64,000 nucleotides of DNA from UBA3537 sp049889395 (GTDB lineage: Bacteria > Bacteroidota > Bacteroidia > Flavobacteriales > Flavobacteriaceae). Positions 1 to 8,537 of the stretch are shown here, piece by piece (within the stretch, counting starts at the first letter, position 1; each line of letters opens with the position of its first letter). The stretch is taken from NCBI GenBank assembly GCA_049889395.1, contig JBMHDM010000008.1, forward strand, positions 62,001 through 126,000. The letters run 5' to 3'. A program made the position numbers and the translations under genes. The notes below the pieces were generated by a model. It had not been told where the DNA came from. It was given only the letters and a program-made list of their open reading frames with translations, and made no database searches.

Positions 1-755
1 TAGCCATTGCATTCACTATGGCATTCGGGTCTGTAAATGCCAGTACAACCACGAACATGAACATTACTGTTTCCACTATTGTGAGTTCAGCGCAAGATGA
101 TGCTGTCAGTGGAGAAGTTGAATCTCTAGGATTTCATCAGGAATTAAAAAAGAGATTTATTGAAGGTGGCCCTGGTTTTATGGGTATCGTTTTGTTATGT
201 TTAATTTTAGGACTTGCTATTGCCATTGAGAGAATTATATTTTTAAATCTTTCTACAACCAATTCAAAAAAATTAATAGAAGATGTTGAGGAGGCGCTAG
301 CATCAGGAGGTGTAGAGTCTGCAAAAGAAGTTTGTAGAAACACCAAAGGCCCCATCGCTTCTATTTTTTACCAAGGGTTGGACCGTGCTAACGAAGACCT
401 AGATGCAGCAGAAAAGGCTGTCGTTGCCTACGGAGGCGTTCAGATGGGTCAATTGGAAAAAAATGTTTCTTGGATTTCGTTATTTATTGCACTAGCACCG
501 ATGCTTGGGTTCATGGGAACAGTAATCGGGATGATCCAAGCTTTCGATAAAATCGAAGCCGCTGGGGATATGCAACCCTCACTTGTAGCAGGTGGTATTA
601 AAGTTGCGCTTTTAACAACCGTATTTGGTTTGATCGTAGCTATTATTCTGCAAATTTTCTACAATTACATTATTGCAAAGATTGACAGCATTGTAAATAA
701 CATGGAAGATGCTTCCATTTCTTTAATGGATATTCTTGTCAAAAACAAAAAATAA
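1..755 (+). CDS. exbB: MotA/TolQ/ExbB proton channel family protein (5' end outside window)
   Basis: Inner-membrane proton channel subunit that, with ExbD, uses the proton motive force to energise TonB. The frame is already open at base 3 and reads through the ATG at base 18. The first visible residues (AIAFTMAFGSVNA) look like the end of an N-terminal hydrophobic or signal segment, so the true start is probably upstream of the window. A first membrane helix lies near residues 50-75 counted from the base-18 ATG. The MotA/TolQ/ExbB core with two further helices (LFIALAPMLGFMGTVIGMIQ and ALLTTVFGLIVAIILQIFY) occupies about residues 150-220. It is followed by an unknown membrane protein and two ExbD genes in one direction, the usual flavobacterial arrangement. 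The family call is secure; ExbB rather than TolQ is inferred from the neighbours. Confidence 0.88.
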   Translation, partial: AIAFTMAFGSVNASTTTNMNITVSTIVSSAQDDAVSGEVESLGFHQELKKRFIEGGPGFMGIVLLCLILGLAIAIERIIFLNLSTTNSKKLIEDVEEALASGGVESAKEVCRNTKGPIASIFYQGLDRANEDLDAAEKAVVAYGGVQMGQLEKNVSWISLFIALAPMLGFMGTVIGMIQAFDKIEAAGDMQPSLVAGGIKVALLTTVFGLIVAIILQIFYNYIIAKIDSIVNNMEDASISLMDILVKNKK

Positions 756-786
756 AACTTCACAACCATACTAAAATCAAATAATT

Positions 787-1230
787 ATGGATTTACAAAA
801 ATTATTAAAGATAGTAGCAGCAGTTGTTGGGGTTGTATCAATTTTTTTTCTGGCAACTATCATATCAACCGGAGATGACGCGATCAAGGCGGGTGAAGCA
901 GAAACTAGTGTTAGCACCTACATGTATGTGGCTTATATCATTCTAGGAATATCTGTTTTAGCCGTAGTCGGATTCACCCTAAAAAATCTGATCACCAATG
1001 CCGCAGGATTAAAGAACACTCTAATCTCCATTGGAGCCTTTTTAGTGTTAACTCTATTATGTTACTTTGGGTTTGCCACAGGAGTTGAAACACCTCTGAA
1101 AGATGGTACAATTCTTACAGAAGGAGAATCTAAATTAGTCGGAACGGGATTATATTTATTTTATTTTTTAGCAGTGATTGCTGCCGCAACAATGGTTGTC
1201 TTTGGTGTAAAAAAATCTCTTAATAAATAA
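787..1230 (+). CDS. Uncharacterised four-helix membrane protein in exbBD cluster
   Basis: A 147-residue protein with four predicted membrane helices, near residues 8-28, 48-66, 76-98 and 120-142. I recognise no catalytic motif. It lies 31 bases after exbB and is separated from the first exbD by two bases, so it is almost certainly co-transcribed and probably translationally coupled. I know of comparable small membrane proteins between exbB and exbD in Flavobacteriia, but no function. An accessory role in the ExbB/ExbD proton channel is an inference from position alone. Confidence 0.7.
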   Translation: MDLQKLLKIVAAVVGVVSIFFLATIISTGDDAIKAGEAETSVSTYMYVAYIILGISVLAVVGFTLKNLITNAAGLKNTLISIGAFLVLTLLCYFGFATGVETPLKDGTILTEGESKLVGTGLYLFYFLAVIAAATMVVFGVKKSLNK

Positions 1231-1232
1231 TT

Positions 1233-1835
1233 ATGGCTAAAAGATCTGCACCAGAAGTCAATGCTGGCTCTATGGCCGACATAGCTTTCCTCTTATTGAT
1301 ATTTTTCTTAGTGACAACCACTATTGAAAAAGATTCAGGGATTAATCGTAAACTACCCCCGATGGAAGAGATTGATCCACCAATCATTAAACAAAAAAAT
1401 ATCTTTACAGTATTACTAAATGGAAAAGACCAGCTGTTGGTAGAAGATGAACTCATGGAAGTAGCTGATCTAAGAGAAGCGGCAGTCGAGTTTTTGGATA
1501 ACAACGGTGATAAAACCTGTGACTACTGTCAAGGAAAACAAGATCCAAAATCTTCTGACAATCCAGACAAAGCAATCATATCATTGAAGAACGAACGTGA
1601 AACTTCTTATGCGGCCTATATTTCAGTACAAAATGAATTAGTAGCGGCTTACAATATTCTCCGGAATCGGCGCGCATTGGAACTAGGGCCTAGTCAAGGT
1701 TTCAGAAATATGAATTTTGTAGATATGCAAAAGAATTATAAAGACGCACGATTCATCGGGAACAAAGAGAAACTCAAAGCGGTTATAGATCAAATTAAGC
1801 TAGAGTTTCCTCAAAAACTTTCAGAAGTTCAATAA
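1233..1835 (+). CDS. exbD: ExbD/TolR family biopolymer transporter, first copy
   Basis: ExbD-type subunit of the TonB-energising complex: a short cytoplasmic tail, one membrane helix and a periplasmic domain. The N-terminal motif PEVNAGSMADIAFLLLIFFL (about residues 7-26) contains the conserved Asp within the helix that takes part in proton translocation. At 200 residues it is longer than a typical ExbD of about 140. The extra length includes an insertion with a CxxC pair (CDYC, about residues 95-98) in the periplasmic part and a longer C-terminal region. It is followed 24 bases later by a second ExbD, so the complex may use two different ExbD chains. Confidence 0.88.
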   Translation: MAKRSAPEVNAGSMADIAFLLLIFFLVTTTIEKDSGINRKLPPMEEIDPPIIKQKNIFTVLLNGKDQLLVEDELMEVADLREAAVEFLDNNGDKTCDYCQGKQDPKSSDNPDKAIISLKNERETSYAAYISVQNELVAAYNILRNRRALELGPSQGFRNMNFVDMQKNYKDARFIGNKEKLKAVIDQIKLEFPQKLSEVQ

Positions 1836-1859
1836 TCTCAACACTTTAAGAACATTCAA

Positions 1860-2339
1860 ATGTCAAAATTTAAAAAGAAAAAAAACGGCGGATTACCAGC
1901 CATATCCACAGCATCCTTACCAGATATTGTATTCATGTTGTTATTCTTTTTTATGGTAGCTACCGTTATGAGAGAAAACTCGCTAAAAATTCAAAATTCG
2001 CTTCCAGTTGCGAACCAAGTTGAAAAACTAGACAAGAAAAACCCCGTTAGCTTTATATACATGGGGAAGCCCAGCTCTGGTTATGAGAATTTTGGAACTG
2101 AAGCCAGAATTCAACTAAACGATCAATTTGCCTCATTAACAGAAGTTAGTGCTTTCATTAGCGCAGAAAGATCTGCCTTAAGAGAGGAGTTGATTCCCTA
2201 TTTGACGGTTGCTCTAAAAGTAGACAGAGAAGCCAACATGGGAATTGTAGGAGATGTTAAGCAAGAGCTTAGAAAAGTTAATGCTTTAAAAATTAATTAC
2301 ACGACAGGTATAGGGGATGTTGAAACAAATATGAATTAA
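1860..2339 (+). CDS. exbD: ExbD/TolR family biopolymer transporter, second copy
   Basis: Second ExbD-like subunit, 159 residues. A basic cytoplasmic start (KFKKKKNGG) is followed by the motif LPAISTASLPDIVFMLLFFF, with the conserved helix Asp at about residue 21, and a periplasmic domain. Unlike the preceding paralogue it has no CxxC insertion. It is the last gene of the exbB-unknown-exbD-exbD cluster and is closed by a strong hairpin terminator about 20 bases downstream. The presence of two ExbD paralogues beside one ExbB is common in Bacteroidota. Confidence 0.88.
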   Translation: MSKFKKKKNGGLPAISTASLPDIVFMLLFFFMVATVMRENSLKIQNSLPVANQVEKLDKKNPVSFIYMGKPSSGYENFGTEARIQLNDQFASLTEVSAFISAERSALREELIPYLTVALKVDREANMGIVGDVKQELRKVNALKINYTTGIGDVETNMN

Positions 2340-2359
2340 CTCAATGTTCTACACAATAT

Positions 2360-2389
2360 AAAAGGCATTCTAATTAGAATGCCTTTTTT
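2360..2389 (+). terminator. Rho-independent terminator after exbD
   Basis: An AT-flanked perfect inverted repeat (AGGCATTCTA / TAGAATGCCT, with the centre falling in a TA-rich palindrome) is followed by a run of six T. It closes the exbB-exbD cluster before the separately promoted porT-like gene. Confidence 0.85.
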
Positions 2390-2415
2390 GTTTAAAAAAA
2401 ATTATCTTTAATGAA

Positions 2416-3099
2416 ATGAAAAAAAATATAGTTGTATTAAGTCTTGCATTGATTCCATTTCTTGTGATGTCACAAGACGACATATTTATTGATTTCGATA
2501 CAAAATATAGAGAAGATCAACTTTATTTTGGTGTAACCTATAATGCCCTTACAAATGCCCCCGATCAGCTATCACAAACTGGGTTTTCCCCCGGATTTAA
2601 TATTGGAATTATTCGAGACTTTCCCATAAACACCAACCGGAATGTTGCATTTGGCCTTGGGCTTGGATATTCCATAAACAGTTATAGCCAAAACCTAAAA
2701 ATTTCGACCAGCGAGGCTGGAAATTTTGAATATGAATTTTTACCCAATAGTGCTTTTCAAAAAAATAGATTCTCTTATCAAAGCATAGACATTCCTTTTG
2801 AATTTCGATGGCGCACATCAACCGCTGCAAGGTATAAGTTTTGGAGAATTTATGCCGGGTTAAAAGCCAGTTACATTTTATCTTCTAAAGCTTTTTTTGA
2901 GTCCTCTTCACAATCAGTAACAACAAAAAACATATCTCTGAAACAGTGGCTTTTTGGACTAACCTTGAGTGCTGGATATAACAACTGGAATGCTTATTTG
3001 TATTACGGTTTATCTCCACTTTTTGAGGGCGTTGAATGGCAGCAAAATCATATAGACATGAAAGCTTTAAAAGTGGGACTGATGTTTTACTTCCTATGA
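2416..3099 (+). CDS. porT: PorT-like outer membrane beta-barrel protein
   Basis: A 227-residue protein with a signal peptide ending near residue 19 (LVMSQ/DD) and alternating hydrophobic strands typical of a small outer-membrane beta-barrel. It ends in an aromatic-hydrophobic strand (GLMFYFL). Length, strand pattern and the segment YQSIDIPFEFRWR match the PorT family, an essential accessory of type IX secretion. The window also holds T9SS substrates, PorP/SprF and gldD/gldE, so such a protein is expected. It has a degenerate -7 box (TATCTTTA) just upstream and follows a terminator, so it is probably transcribed separately. It could be another small barrel of the same superfamily; PorT is the best call, not a certain one. 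Confidence 0.6.
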   Translation: MKKNIVVLSLALIPFLVMSQDDIFIDFDTKYREDQLYFGVTYNALTNAPDQLSQTGFSPGFNIGIIRDFPINTNRNVAFGLGLGYSINSYSQNLKISTSEAGNFEYEFLPNSAFQKNRFSYQSIDIPFEFRWRTSTAARYKFWRIYAGLKASYILSSKAFFESSSQSVTTKNISLKQWLFGLTLSAGYNNWNAYLYYGLSPLFEGVEWQQNHIDMKALKVGLMFYFL

Positions 3100-3165
3100 C
3101 CAACACCATAATTGATGTCCCCAAGTAAAAACTCACTACTAAGAGTAAAATTGACTAAAATTTAG

Positions 3166-3173
3166 TAATTTTG
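3166..3173 (+). promoter_or_regulatory. -7 promoter box of ileS
   Basis: TAATTTTG matches the Bacteroidota -7 consensus TAnnTTTG. An alternative TTG start codon at 3171 lies inside this box, so it cannot be the start; the ATG at 3192 is. No clear -33 TTTG at normal spacing was found. Confidence 0.65.
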
Positions 3174-3191
3174 CCCCTTAATTTAGTGATA

Positions 3192-6100
3192 ATGAATGCT
3201 GTATTTCCAGAATATAAAGGATTAGATTTGCCAAAGTTAGCCAATGACCTATTGGCATACTGGAACCAACACGAAATCTTTGAACGAAGCATCAGCTCTA
3301 GAGAAGGAAATCCGCCGTATGTTTTTTTCGAAGGGCCACCATCTGCCAATGGACTTCCAGGTGTACACCACGTTTTAGCAAGAGCCATAAAAGATATCTT
3401 TCCTAGATATAAAACTATGAAAGGTTTCCAGGTCAAACGAAAGGCTGGGTGGGATACCCACGGACTACCGATTGAACTTGGTGTTGAGAAAGAATTAGGA
3501 ATCACAAAAGAAGATATTGGAAGAACCATATCAGTTGAAGATTACAATGCCGCTTGTCGAAAAGCAGTCATGCGATACACAGATGTATGGAACGACCTGA
3601 CACAAAAAATGGGATATTGGGTCAATATGGATGACCCATACATTACTTACGATCCAAAATATATGGAAAGCGTATGGTGGTTACTCAAAGAAATTTACAA
3701 TAAAAATCTATTGTACAAAGGCTACACGATTCAACCCTATTCTCCAAAAGCTGGTACCGGTTTAAGTTCTCATGAACTAAATCAACCTGGAACGTATCAA
3801 GATGTTACGGATACAACAGTAGTTGCGCAATTTAAAGCACACCAAGCAACTTTACCCAAAGTATTACAAACTGAAGGTACAACATATTTTTTAGCATGGA
3901 CAACCACGCCGTGGACTTTACCGAGCAATACGGCATTGACAGTAGGTCCAAAAATTGAATATGTATTGGTTAAAACCTTTAATCAATACACCTTCAAACC
4001 CATCAACGTGGTTTTGGCTAAAGCCCTTGTATCAAAGCAATTTACAGGGAAATATACTCAGGCTGACTCTATTGAAGCCCTTGAGTCATTCCAAGATAGT
4101 GATAAAAAAATACCCTATTTCATTTGTCAAACAATAACAGGATCTGAACTTGTAGGCTCAACCTATGAGCAGCTCCTGAACTATGCATTGCCTTACGATA
4201 ATCCAGAAAATGCATTTCGAGTAATTGCAGGAGATTTTGTAACCACTGAAGATGGGACAGGAATTGTACATACCGCACCCACTTTTGGAGCAGACGATGC
4301 TATTGCCGCTAAACAAGCCACACCAGAAGTTCCTCCATTGTTGGTCAAGGACGATAACGGAAACCTCGTTCCATTGGTCGATTTGCAAGGTCGATTTCGA
4401 CAAGAAGTGTCAGATTTTGCAGGACAATACGTCAAAAATGAATACTACTCCGAGGGTCAAGCACCTGAAAAATCTGTAGACATTGAGCTTGCCATCAAAC
4501 TCAAAATTGAGAACAAGGCTTTTAAAGTCGAAAAGTACAAACACAGTTATCCAAATTGTTGGCGCACAGATAAGCCCATTTTATATTATCCATTAGACTC
4601 TTGGTTTATCAAAATAACCGATGTCAAAGAAAGATTGGTGGACTTAAACCAAACCATTAATTGGAAACCCAAAAGCACTGGAGAGGGACGTTTTGGAAAC
4701 TGGCTCTCCAACGCCAACGATTGGAACCTATCGCGCTCAAGATATTGGGGCATCCCTCTACCCATATGGAGAACTGAGGACGGTAAAGAAGAAATTTGCA
4801 TAGGTTCTGTTGAAGAATTGAAATTAGAGATGGCCAAATCCGTTGATGCTGGATTTATGTCAAAAGATATTTTTGAGGATTTTGTCGTCGGAGATTATTC
4901 AATACATAACTATTCCAAAATAGACCTTCACAAAAATATTGTCGATACGATCGTGCTTTGTTCCAAATCAGGAACACCCATGTACAGAGAATCGGATTTG
5001 ATTGACGTTTGGTTTGATTCTGGAAGTATGCCTTATGCGCAGTGGCATTATCCTTTTGAAAATAAAGCACTGATTGACCAGAATCTGGCTTTTCCAGCCG
5101 ATTTTATCGCCGAGGGTGTCGATCAGACACGTGGTTGGTTTTATACTTTGCACGCTATTAGCACCATGGTTTTTGACACTGTTGCGTACAAAAATGTCGT
5201 GTCCAATGGATTAGTCTTAGATAAAAATGGTCAAAAAATGTCCAAACGCCTGGGCAATGCTACAGATCCTTTCGAAACCTTAGCAACTTATGGTCCAGAT
5301 GCTACCCGCTGGTATATGATAAGCAATGCGAATCCATGGGACAATTTAAAGTTTGACCTAGATGGAATTGATGAGGTTAAACGCAAGTTTTTTGGAACAC
5401 TCTACAACACCTATGCTTTCTTCACGCTATATGCTAATATAGACGGATTTAAGTATTCGGAAGCTCCAATAACTCATGAGCATCGTCCTGAAATTGACCG
5501 TTGGATTTTGTCAGAGCTCAACACTCTCATTCAGAAAGTAGATGAGTATTACGCCAATTATGAGCCAACAAAAGCTGCTCGTGAAATTTCTAACTTTACA
5601 CAAGAGTTGTTGAGTAATTGGTATGTTCGTTTGAGCCGCAGACGATTTTGGAAAGGGGATTATGAAATGGATAAAATTTCGGCCTATCAAACGTTGTTTT
5701 CATGCATGATAACTCTTTCAAAATTGGGGGCACCCATTGCACCGTTTTTCATGGATCGCCTGTATTTAGATTTAAATAAAAATACAGCCATAGAAAGTCA
5801 TTCTAGTGTTCATTTGTCCGATTTTCCTACTTCAAACATAGAACTTATAGATAAAACATTGGAGCGAAAAATGACTTTGGCAAGACAGATTTCATCATTG
5901 GTTTTGTCGCTTAGAGCAAAAGAAAAGATTAAGGTTAGACAGCCGCTTCAGAAAATAATGATTCCAGTGCGTTCTGCTTTAGAAAAGGAAGAAATTTTGG
6001 CTGTTTCAGATCTGATCAAACACGAGGTGAACGTTAAAGATATCGAGCTTTTAGAAGATGCTTCAGACATTTTGGTTAAACAAATCAAACCGAACTTTAA

Positions 6101-6605
6101 GATTTTAGGACCAAGATTCGGGAAGGATATGAAGCAGGTCGCTTCAGCCATTCAATGCTTAAGTTCTAATGAGATACAAACTTTTGAGAAAAATGGCCAA
6201 TTAAGTATTGAAGTTAATGGGAAAAGTATTATTTTGGAACAAACTGATGTTGAGATTTCTTCTCAAGATATTGAAGGGTGGCTTGTGGCCAATCAAGGGT
6301 CTCTGACCGTGGCTCTAGACGTCACGATTACGGATTCATTGCGAGAAGAAGGGATTGCTAGAGAGCTAGTCAATCGTATTCAAAATTTAAGAAAAGATTC
6401 AGGATTTGAAGTTACAGATACAATCGACGTATATTTGCTTCATAACCAAAAGATGCAACGTGCCATTAAAAATAACTTAGATTATATTAAACAAGAAACA
6501 TTAACCCATTCATTAAAGGAAACCAACCAACTTGATGAAGGTGTAGAAATAGCATTTGATGACATTTCTACAAAATTATTTATACAACAACATCTTAAAA
6601 CTTAA
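3192..6605 (+). CDS. ileS: Isoleucyl-tRNA synthetase
   Basis: Class I aminoacyl-tRNA synthetase that charges tRNA-Ile. It has about 1137 residues, the length of the long, eukaryote-like IleS found in many Bacteroidota. The HIGH-type motif appears as GVHHVLARA near residue 52, the KMSKR signature as GQKMSKRLGN near residue 684, and the editing domain between them. The C-terminal part carries the anticodon-binding domain. I chose the ATG at 3192 over an upstream in-frame TTG because the -7 box covers that TTG. The stop is 5 bases before a DksA-like gene, so the two probably form an operon. Confidence 0.97.
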   Translation: MNAVFPEYKGLDLPKLANDLLAYWNQHEIFERSISSREGNPPYVFFEGPPSANGLPGVHHVLARAIKDIFPRYKTMKGFQVKRKAGWDTHGLPIELGVEKELGITKEDIGRTISVEDYNAACRKAVMRYTDVWNDLTQKMGYWVNMDDPYITYDPKYMESVWWLLKEIYNKNLLYKGYTIQPYSPKAGTGLSSHELNQPGTYQDVTDTTVVAQFKAHQATLPKVLQTEGTTYFLAWTTTPWTLPSNTALTVGPKIEYVLVKTFNQYTFKPINVVLAKALVSKQFTGKYTQADSIEALESFQDSDKKIPYFICQTITGSELVGSTYEQLLNYALPYDNPENAFRVIAGDFVTTEDGTGIVHTAPTFGADDAIAAKQATPEVPPLLVKDDNGNLVPLVDLQGRFRQEVSDFAGQYVKNEYYSEGQAPEKSVDIELAIKLKIENKAFKVEKYKHSYPNCWRTDKPILYYPLDSWFIKITDVKERLVDLNQTINWKPKSTGEGRFGNWLSNANDWNLSRSRYWGIPLPIWRTEDGKEEICIGSVEELKLEMAKSVDAGFMSKDIFEDFVVGDYSIHNYSKIDLHKNIVDTIVLCSKSGTPMYRESDLIDVWFDSGSMPYAQWHYPFENKALIDQNLAFPADFIAEGVDQTRGWFYTLHAISTMVFDTVAYKNVVSNGLVLDKNGQKMSKRLGNATDPFETLATYGPDATRWYMISNANPWDNLKFDLDGIDEVKRKFFGTLYNTYAFFTLYANIDGFKYSEAPITHEHRPEIDRWILSELNTLIQKVDEYYANYEPTKAAREISNFTQELLSNWYVRLSRRRFWKGDYEMDKISAYQTLFSCMITLSKLGAPIAPFFMDRLYLDLNKNTAIESHSSVHLSDFPTSNIELIDKTLERKMTLARQISSLVLSLRAKEKIKVRQPLQKIMIPVRSALEKEEILAVSDLIKHEVNVKDIELLEDASDILVKQIKPNFKILGPRFGKDMKQVASAIQCLSSNEIQTFEKNGQLSIEVNGKSIILEQTDVEISSQDIEGWLVANQGSLTVALDVTITDSLREEGIARELVNRIQNLRKDSGFEVTDTIDVYLLHNQKMQRAIKNNLDYIKQETLTHSLKETNQLDEGVEIAFDDISTKLFIQQHLKT

Positions 6606-6610
6606 AGTCT

Positions 6611-6988
6611 ATGGAAACACCAAATAAATATTCCGATAAAGATCTTGAGGCATTCAAAGAATTAATTTTAAAAAAAATAGAAAAGGCCCAACACGATTTG
6701 GAACTGATAAAAAGCGCCTATATGAACGACCTAAACAACGGGACAGAGGATACTTCACCTACTTTTAAAGCCTTCGATGAGGGCAGTCAGGTGATGAGTA
6801 AAGAGTCCAATGCACAATTGGCTATTCGACAGGAAAAATTTATTAGAGATTTGAAAAATGCCTTAATTAGAATCCAAAATAAAACTTATGGCGTTTGTCG
6901 AGTAACGGGTAAATTGATCAATAAAAAACGATTAGAATTGGTACCTCATGCGACTCTAAGTATTGAGGCCAAAAACATGCAGAAATAG
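6611..6988 (+). CDS. TraR/DksA-family protein with degenerate zinc finger
   Basis: A 125-residue DksA/TraR-like protein. The N-terminal two thirds form a helical coiled-coil region and the C-terminal part resembles the DksA zinc finger, with the familiar sequence YGVCRVTGKLI. The four-cysteine finger is not intact: one Cys remains (near residue 97) and the positions of the others hold Thr, Pro/His and Ala. This is usual for the flavobacterial version. DksA proteins bind RNA polymerase through the secondary channel and modulate transcription. Whether this one does is an inference. It follows ileS by 5 bases in the same direction. Confidence 0.82.
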   Translation: METPNKYSDKDLEAFKELILKKIEKAQHDLELIKSAYMNDLNNGTEDTSPTFKAFDEGSQVMSKESNAQLAIRQEKFIRDLKNALIRIQNKTYGVCRVTGKLINKKRLELVPHATLSIEAKNMQK

Positions 6989-7008
6989 GAATCCTACAAA
7001 AGCAGTTT

Positions 7009-7569
7009 TTAAAATTCAAAAATATGATTCGGCGTTACACAATAATCTAAGGCCACATCATTAGGTTGAATATCATCAATACGTTCTTCAGGATCAAAAA
7101 ACGACAGTCCAATTTTTATAGCATTTGGGCATTGTTTTAAGAATCCATCATAGAACCCCTTTCCATATCCAACGCGCTGTCCTTCTTTGTCGTATGCTAG
7201 TAGGGGAATAAAAACAACTTCGATCTTTTGCGCTTCAATTTGAATACCGTCTAACGGTTCAGGAATATTCCAGATATTAGGCTTGATTACTGTATTGTCG
7301 AGAAGTAAATAATGCGTCATTTCAAGAGAAGAAATATCGCTTTTGGGGATTATGACCTGCTTGTCTTTGCCGAACAAAATACTAATTAGCGGTTGGGTAT
7401 CTATCTCTTTCAAATGTTCGATGGTTAAGAAAACATGAAAAAGAGAGGCCTTCCAAATCGGAAGCTTTAAAACTTGATTTGCGAGCTGCAGACTCGCATC
7501 TGCAATAGCACTTTCACCTAGCATATTTCGTTTTTGCTTGTAGGCTAGTCGTAATTCTTTTTTTGTCAT
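7009..7569 (-). CDS. 5-formyltetrahydrofolate cyclo-ligase
   Basis: Converts 5-formyltetrahydrofolate to 5,10-methenyltetrahydrofolate with ATP, returning the storage folate to one-carbon metabolism. The 186-residue length is normal. A basic N-terminus (KKELRLAYKQKRN) provides the ATP-binding arginines and lysines, and the C-terminal signature GYGKGFYDGFL lies near residues 133-143. Its ATG overlaps the stop of the preceding deacylase gene (ATGA), so it is translationally coupled as the last gene of a three-gene operon with rimK. Its 3' end faces the DksA-like gene with no obvious terminator. Confidence 0.93.
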   Translation of the reverse strand: MTKKELRLAYKQKRNMLGESAIADASLQLANQVLKLPIWKASLFHVFLTIEHLKEIDTQPLISILFGKDKQVIIPKSDISSLEMTHYLLLDNTVIKPNIWNIPEPLDGIQIEAQKIEVVFIPLLAYDKEGQRVGYGKGFYDGFLKQCPNAIKIGLSFFDPEERIDDIQPNDVALDYCVTPNHIFEF

Positions 7570-8537
7570 AAACTGTAGTTTGTTGAGAGTCGAAATAGGG
7601 CATCGCCTTTATATACGATGGGATCTTCGTTGATATTAATGATGTAGCCCTCACAATCGCTTTTTACAGATTGATTAAATTTTCCATAAGCATCGGTGAT
7701 GTAACCCAAAATGGCACCTTTTTCTACTTTTGAGTTTAATTTCACAGAGACCTTAAATAGCCCCGAGGCCTTAGCTCTGATCCATTTGCTATCTTCTATA
7801 AAAACAATATCTTTTTTGGGTGAGGAAACTTTAAAGTTGGACCGTAACATTCCAAGGTGACTCAAAATACGTTTAGCGCCATTTACCCCAGTATTTGTTA
7901 CTTGAGTATCGATATAATTTGATTTCCCCCCCTCAAATAACAGTAATGGAATATCGATTTTATCACAAGCACTTCGGAATGATTTAGGAATTGTTTTGGC
8001 ATAAACGACAAAGGGAGCACCATAGGCCTTACCCCATTCTTTGAGTTGATCATTCCCCTTAGCAATTCTTACTTGGGGTGCATTGAAACGGCCAGCACCC
8101 CCCGTATGATGATCTACAATAAAATGGACTTGCGGTACAATTTCATGCATTAATTTATGGGCCACTTGACTGGCCAAAGAGCCACTTGACGAGCCTGGGA
8201 ATACACGATTTAAATCCCTGCCATCTGGAAGTTCTCGCATTTGATTGACAAATCCAAAAATATTTATAACAGGAATACAAATAATGGTTCCTATTTTGGG
8301 CTTATTTATTCCTTTTGAAATTAGTTGACGCACAATTTCAACGCCATTAACCTCATCGCCGTGAATCCCAGCAGTAAATAACACTATGGGACCGGGTTTT
8401 TTGGATCGATTAATAATGACAGGGACATCAACTCTTGTTCGGGTATGGAGCTTGGCCACATGAAAATTAATTTCCCGCGATTCTCCTGCGGCAATATCTT
8501 CACCAAGAATGTGTAACATTGAATTATGGTGATTCAT
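7566..8537 (-). CDS. Succinylglutamate desuccinylase/aspartoacylase family protein
   Basis: Zinc carboxypeptidase-like deacylase of the AstE/AspA family, 323 residues. The zinc-binding motif GIHGDEVNG is near residues 57-65, the arginine/asparagine substrate motif GRDLNRVFPG near 105-114, and the second zinc histidine in FIVDHHTGG near 140. The C-terminal beta-rich domain resembles a biotinyl-lipoyl fold. The ATG overlaps the rimK stop by one base. Pairing with RimK is recurrent in Bacteroidota and suggests that it acts on a RimK product, for example trimming glutamates or another amide adduct. That is inference; the true substrate is unknown. Confidence 0.85.
   Translation of the reverse strand: MNHHNSMLHILGEDIAAGESREINFHVAKLHTRTRVDVPVIINRSKKPGPIVLFTAGIHGDEVNGVEIVRQLISKGINKPKIGTIICIPVINIFGFVNQMRELPDGRDLNRVFPGSSSGSLASQVAHKLMHEIVPQVHFIVDHHTGGAGRFNAPQVRIAKGNDQLKEWGKAYGAPFVVYAKTIPKSFRSACDKIDIPLLLFEGGKSNYIDTQVTNTGVNGAKRILSHLGMLRSNFKVSSPKKDIVFIEDSKWIRAKASGLFKVSVKLNSKVEKGAILGYITDAYGKFNQSVKSDCEGYIININEDPIVYKGDALFRLSTNYSL

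Noticed and set aside
3171..3191. TTG at 3171 as the ileS start
   Set aside because: It lies inside the TAATTTTG promoter box; the ATG at 3192 fits family alignments.
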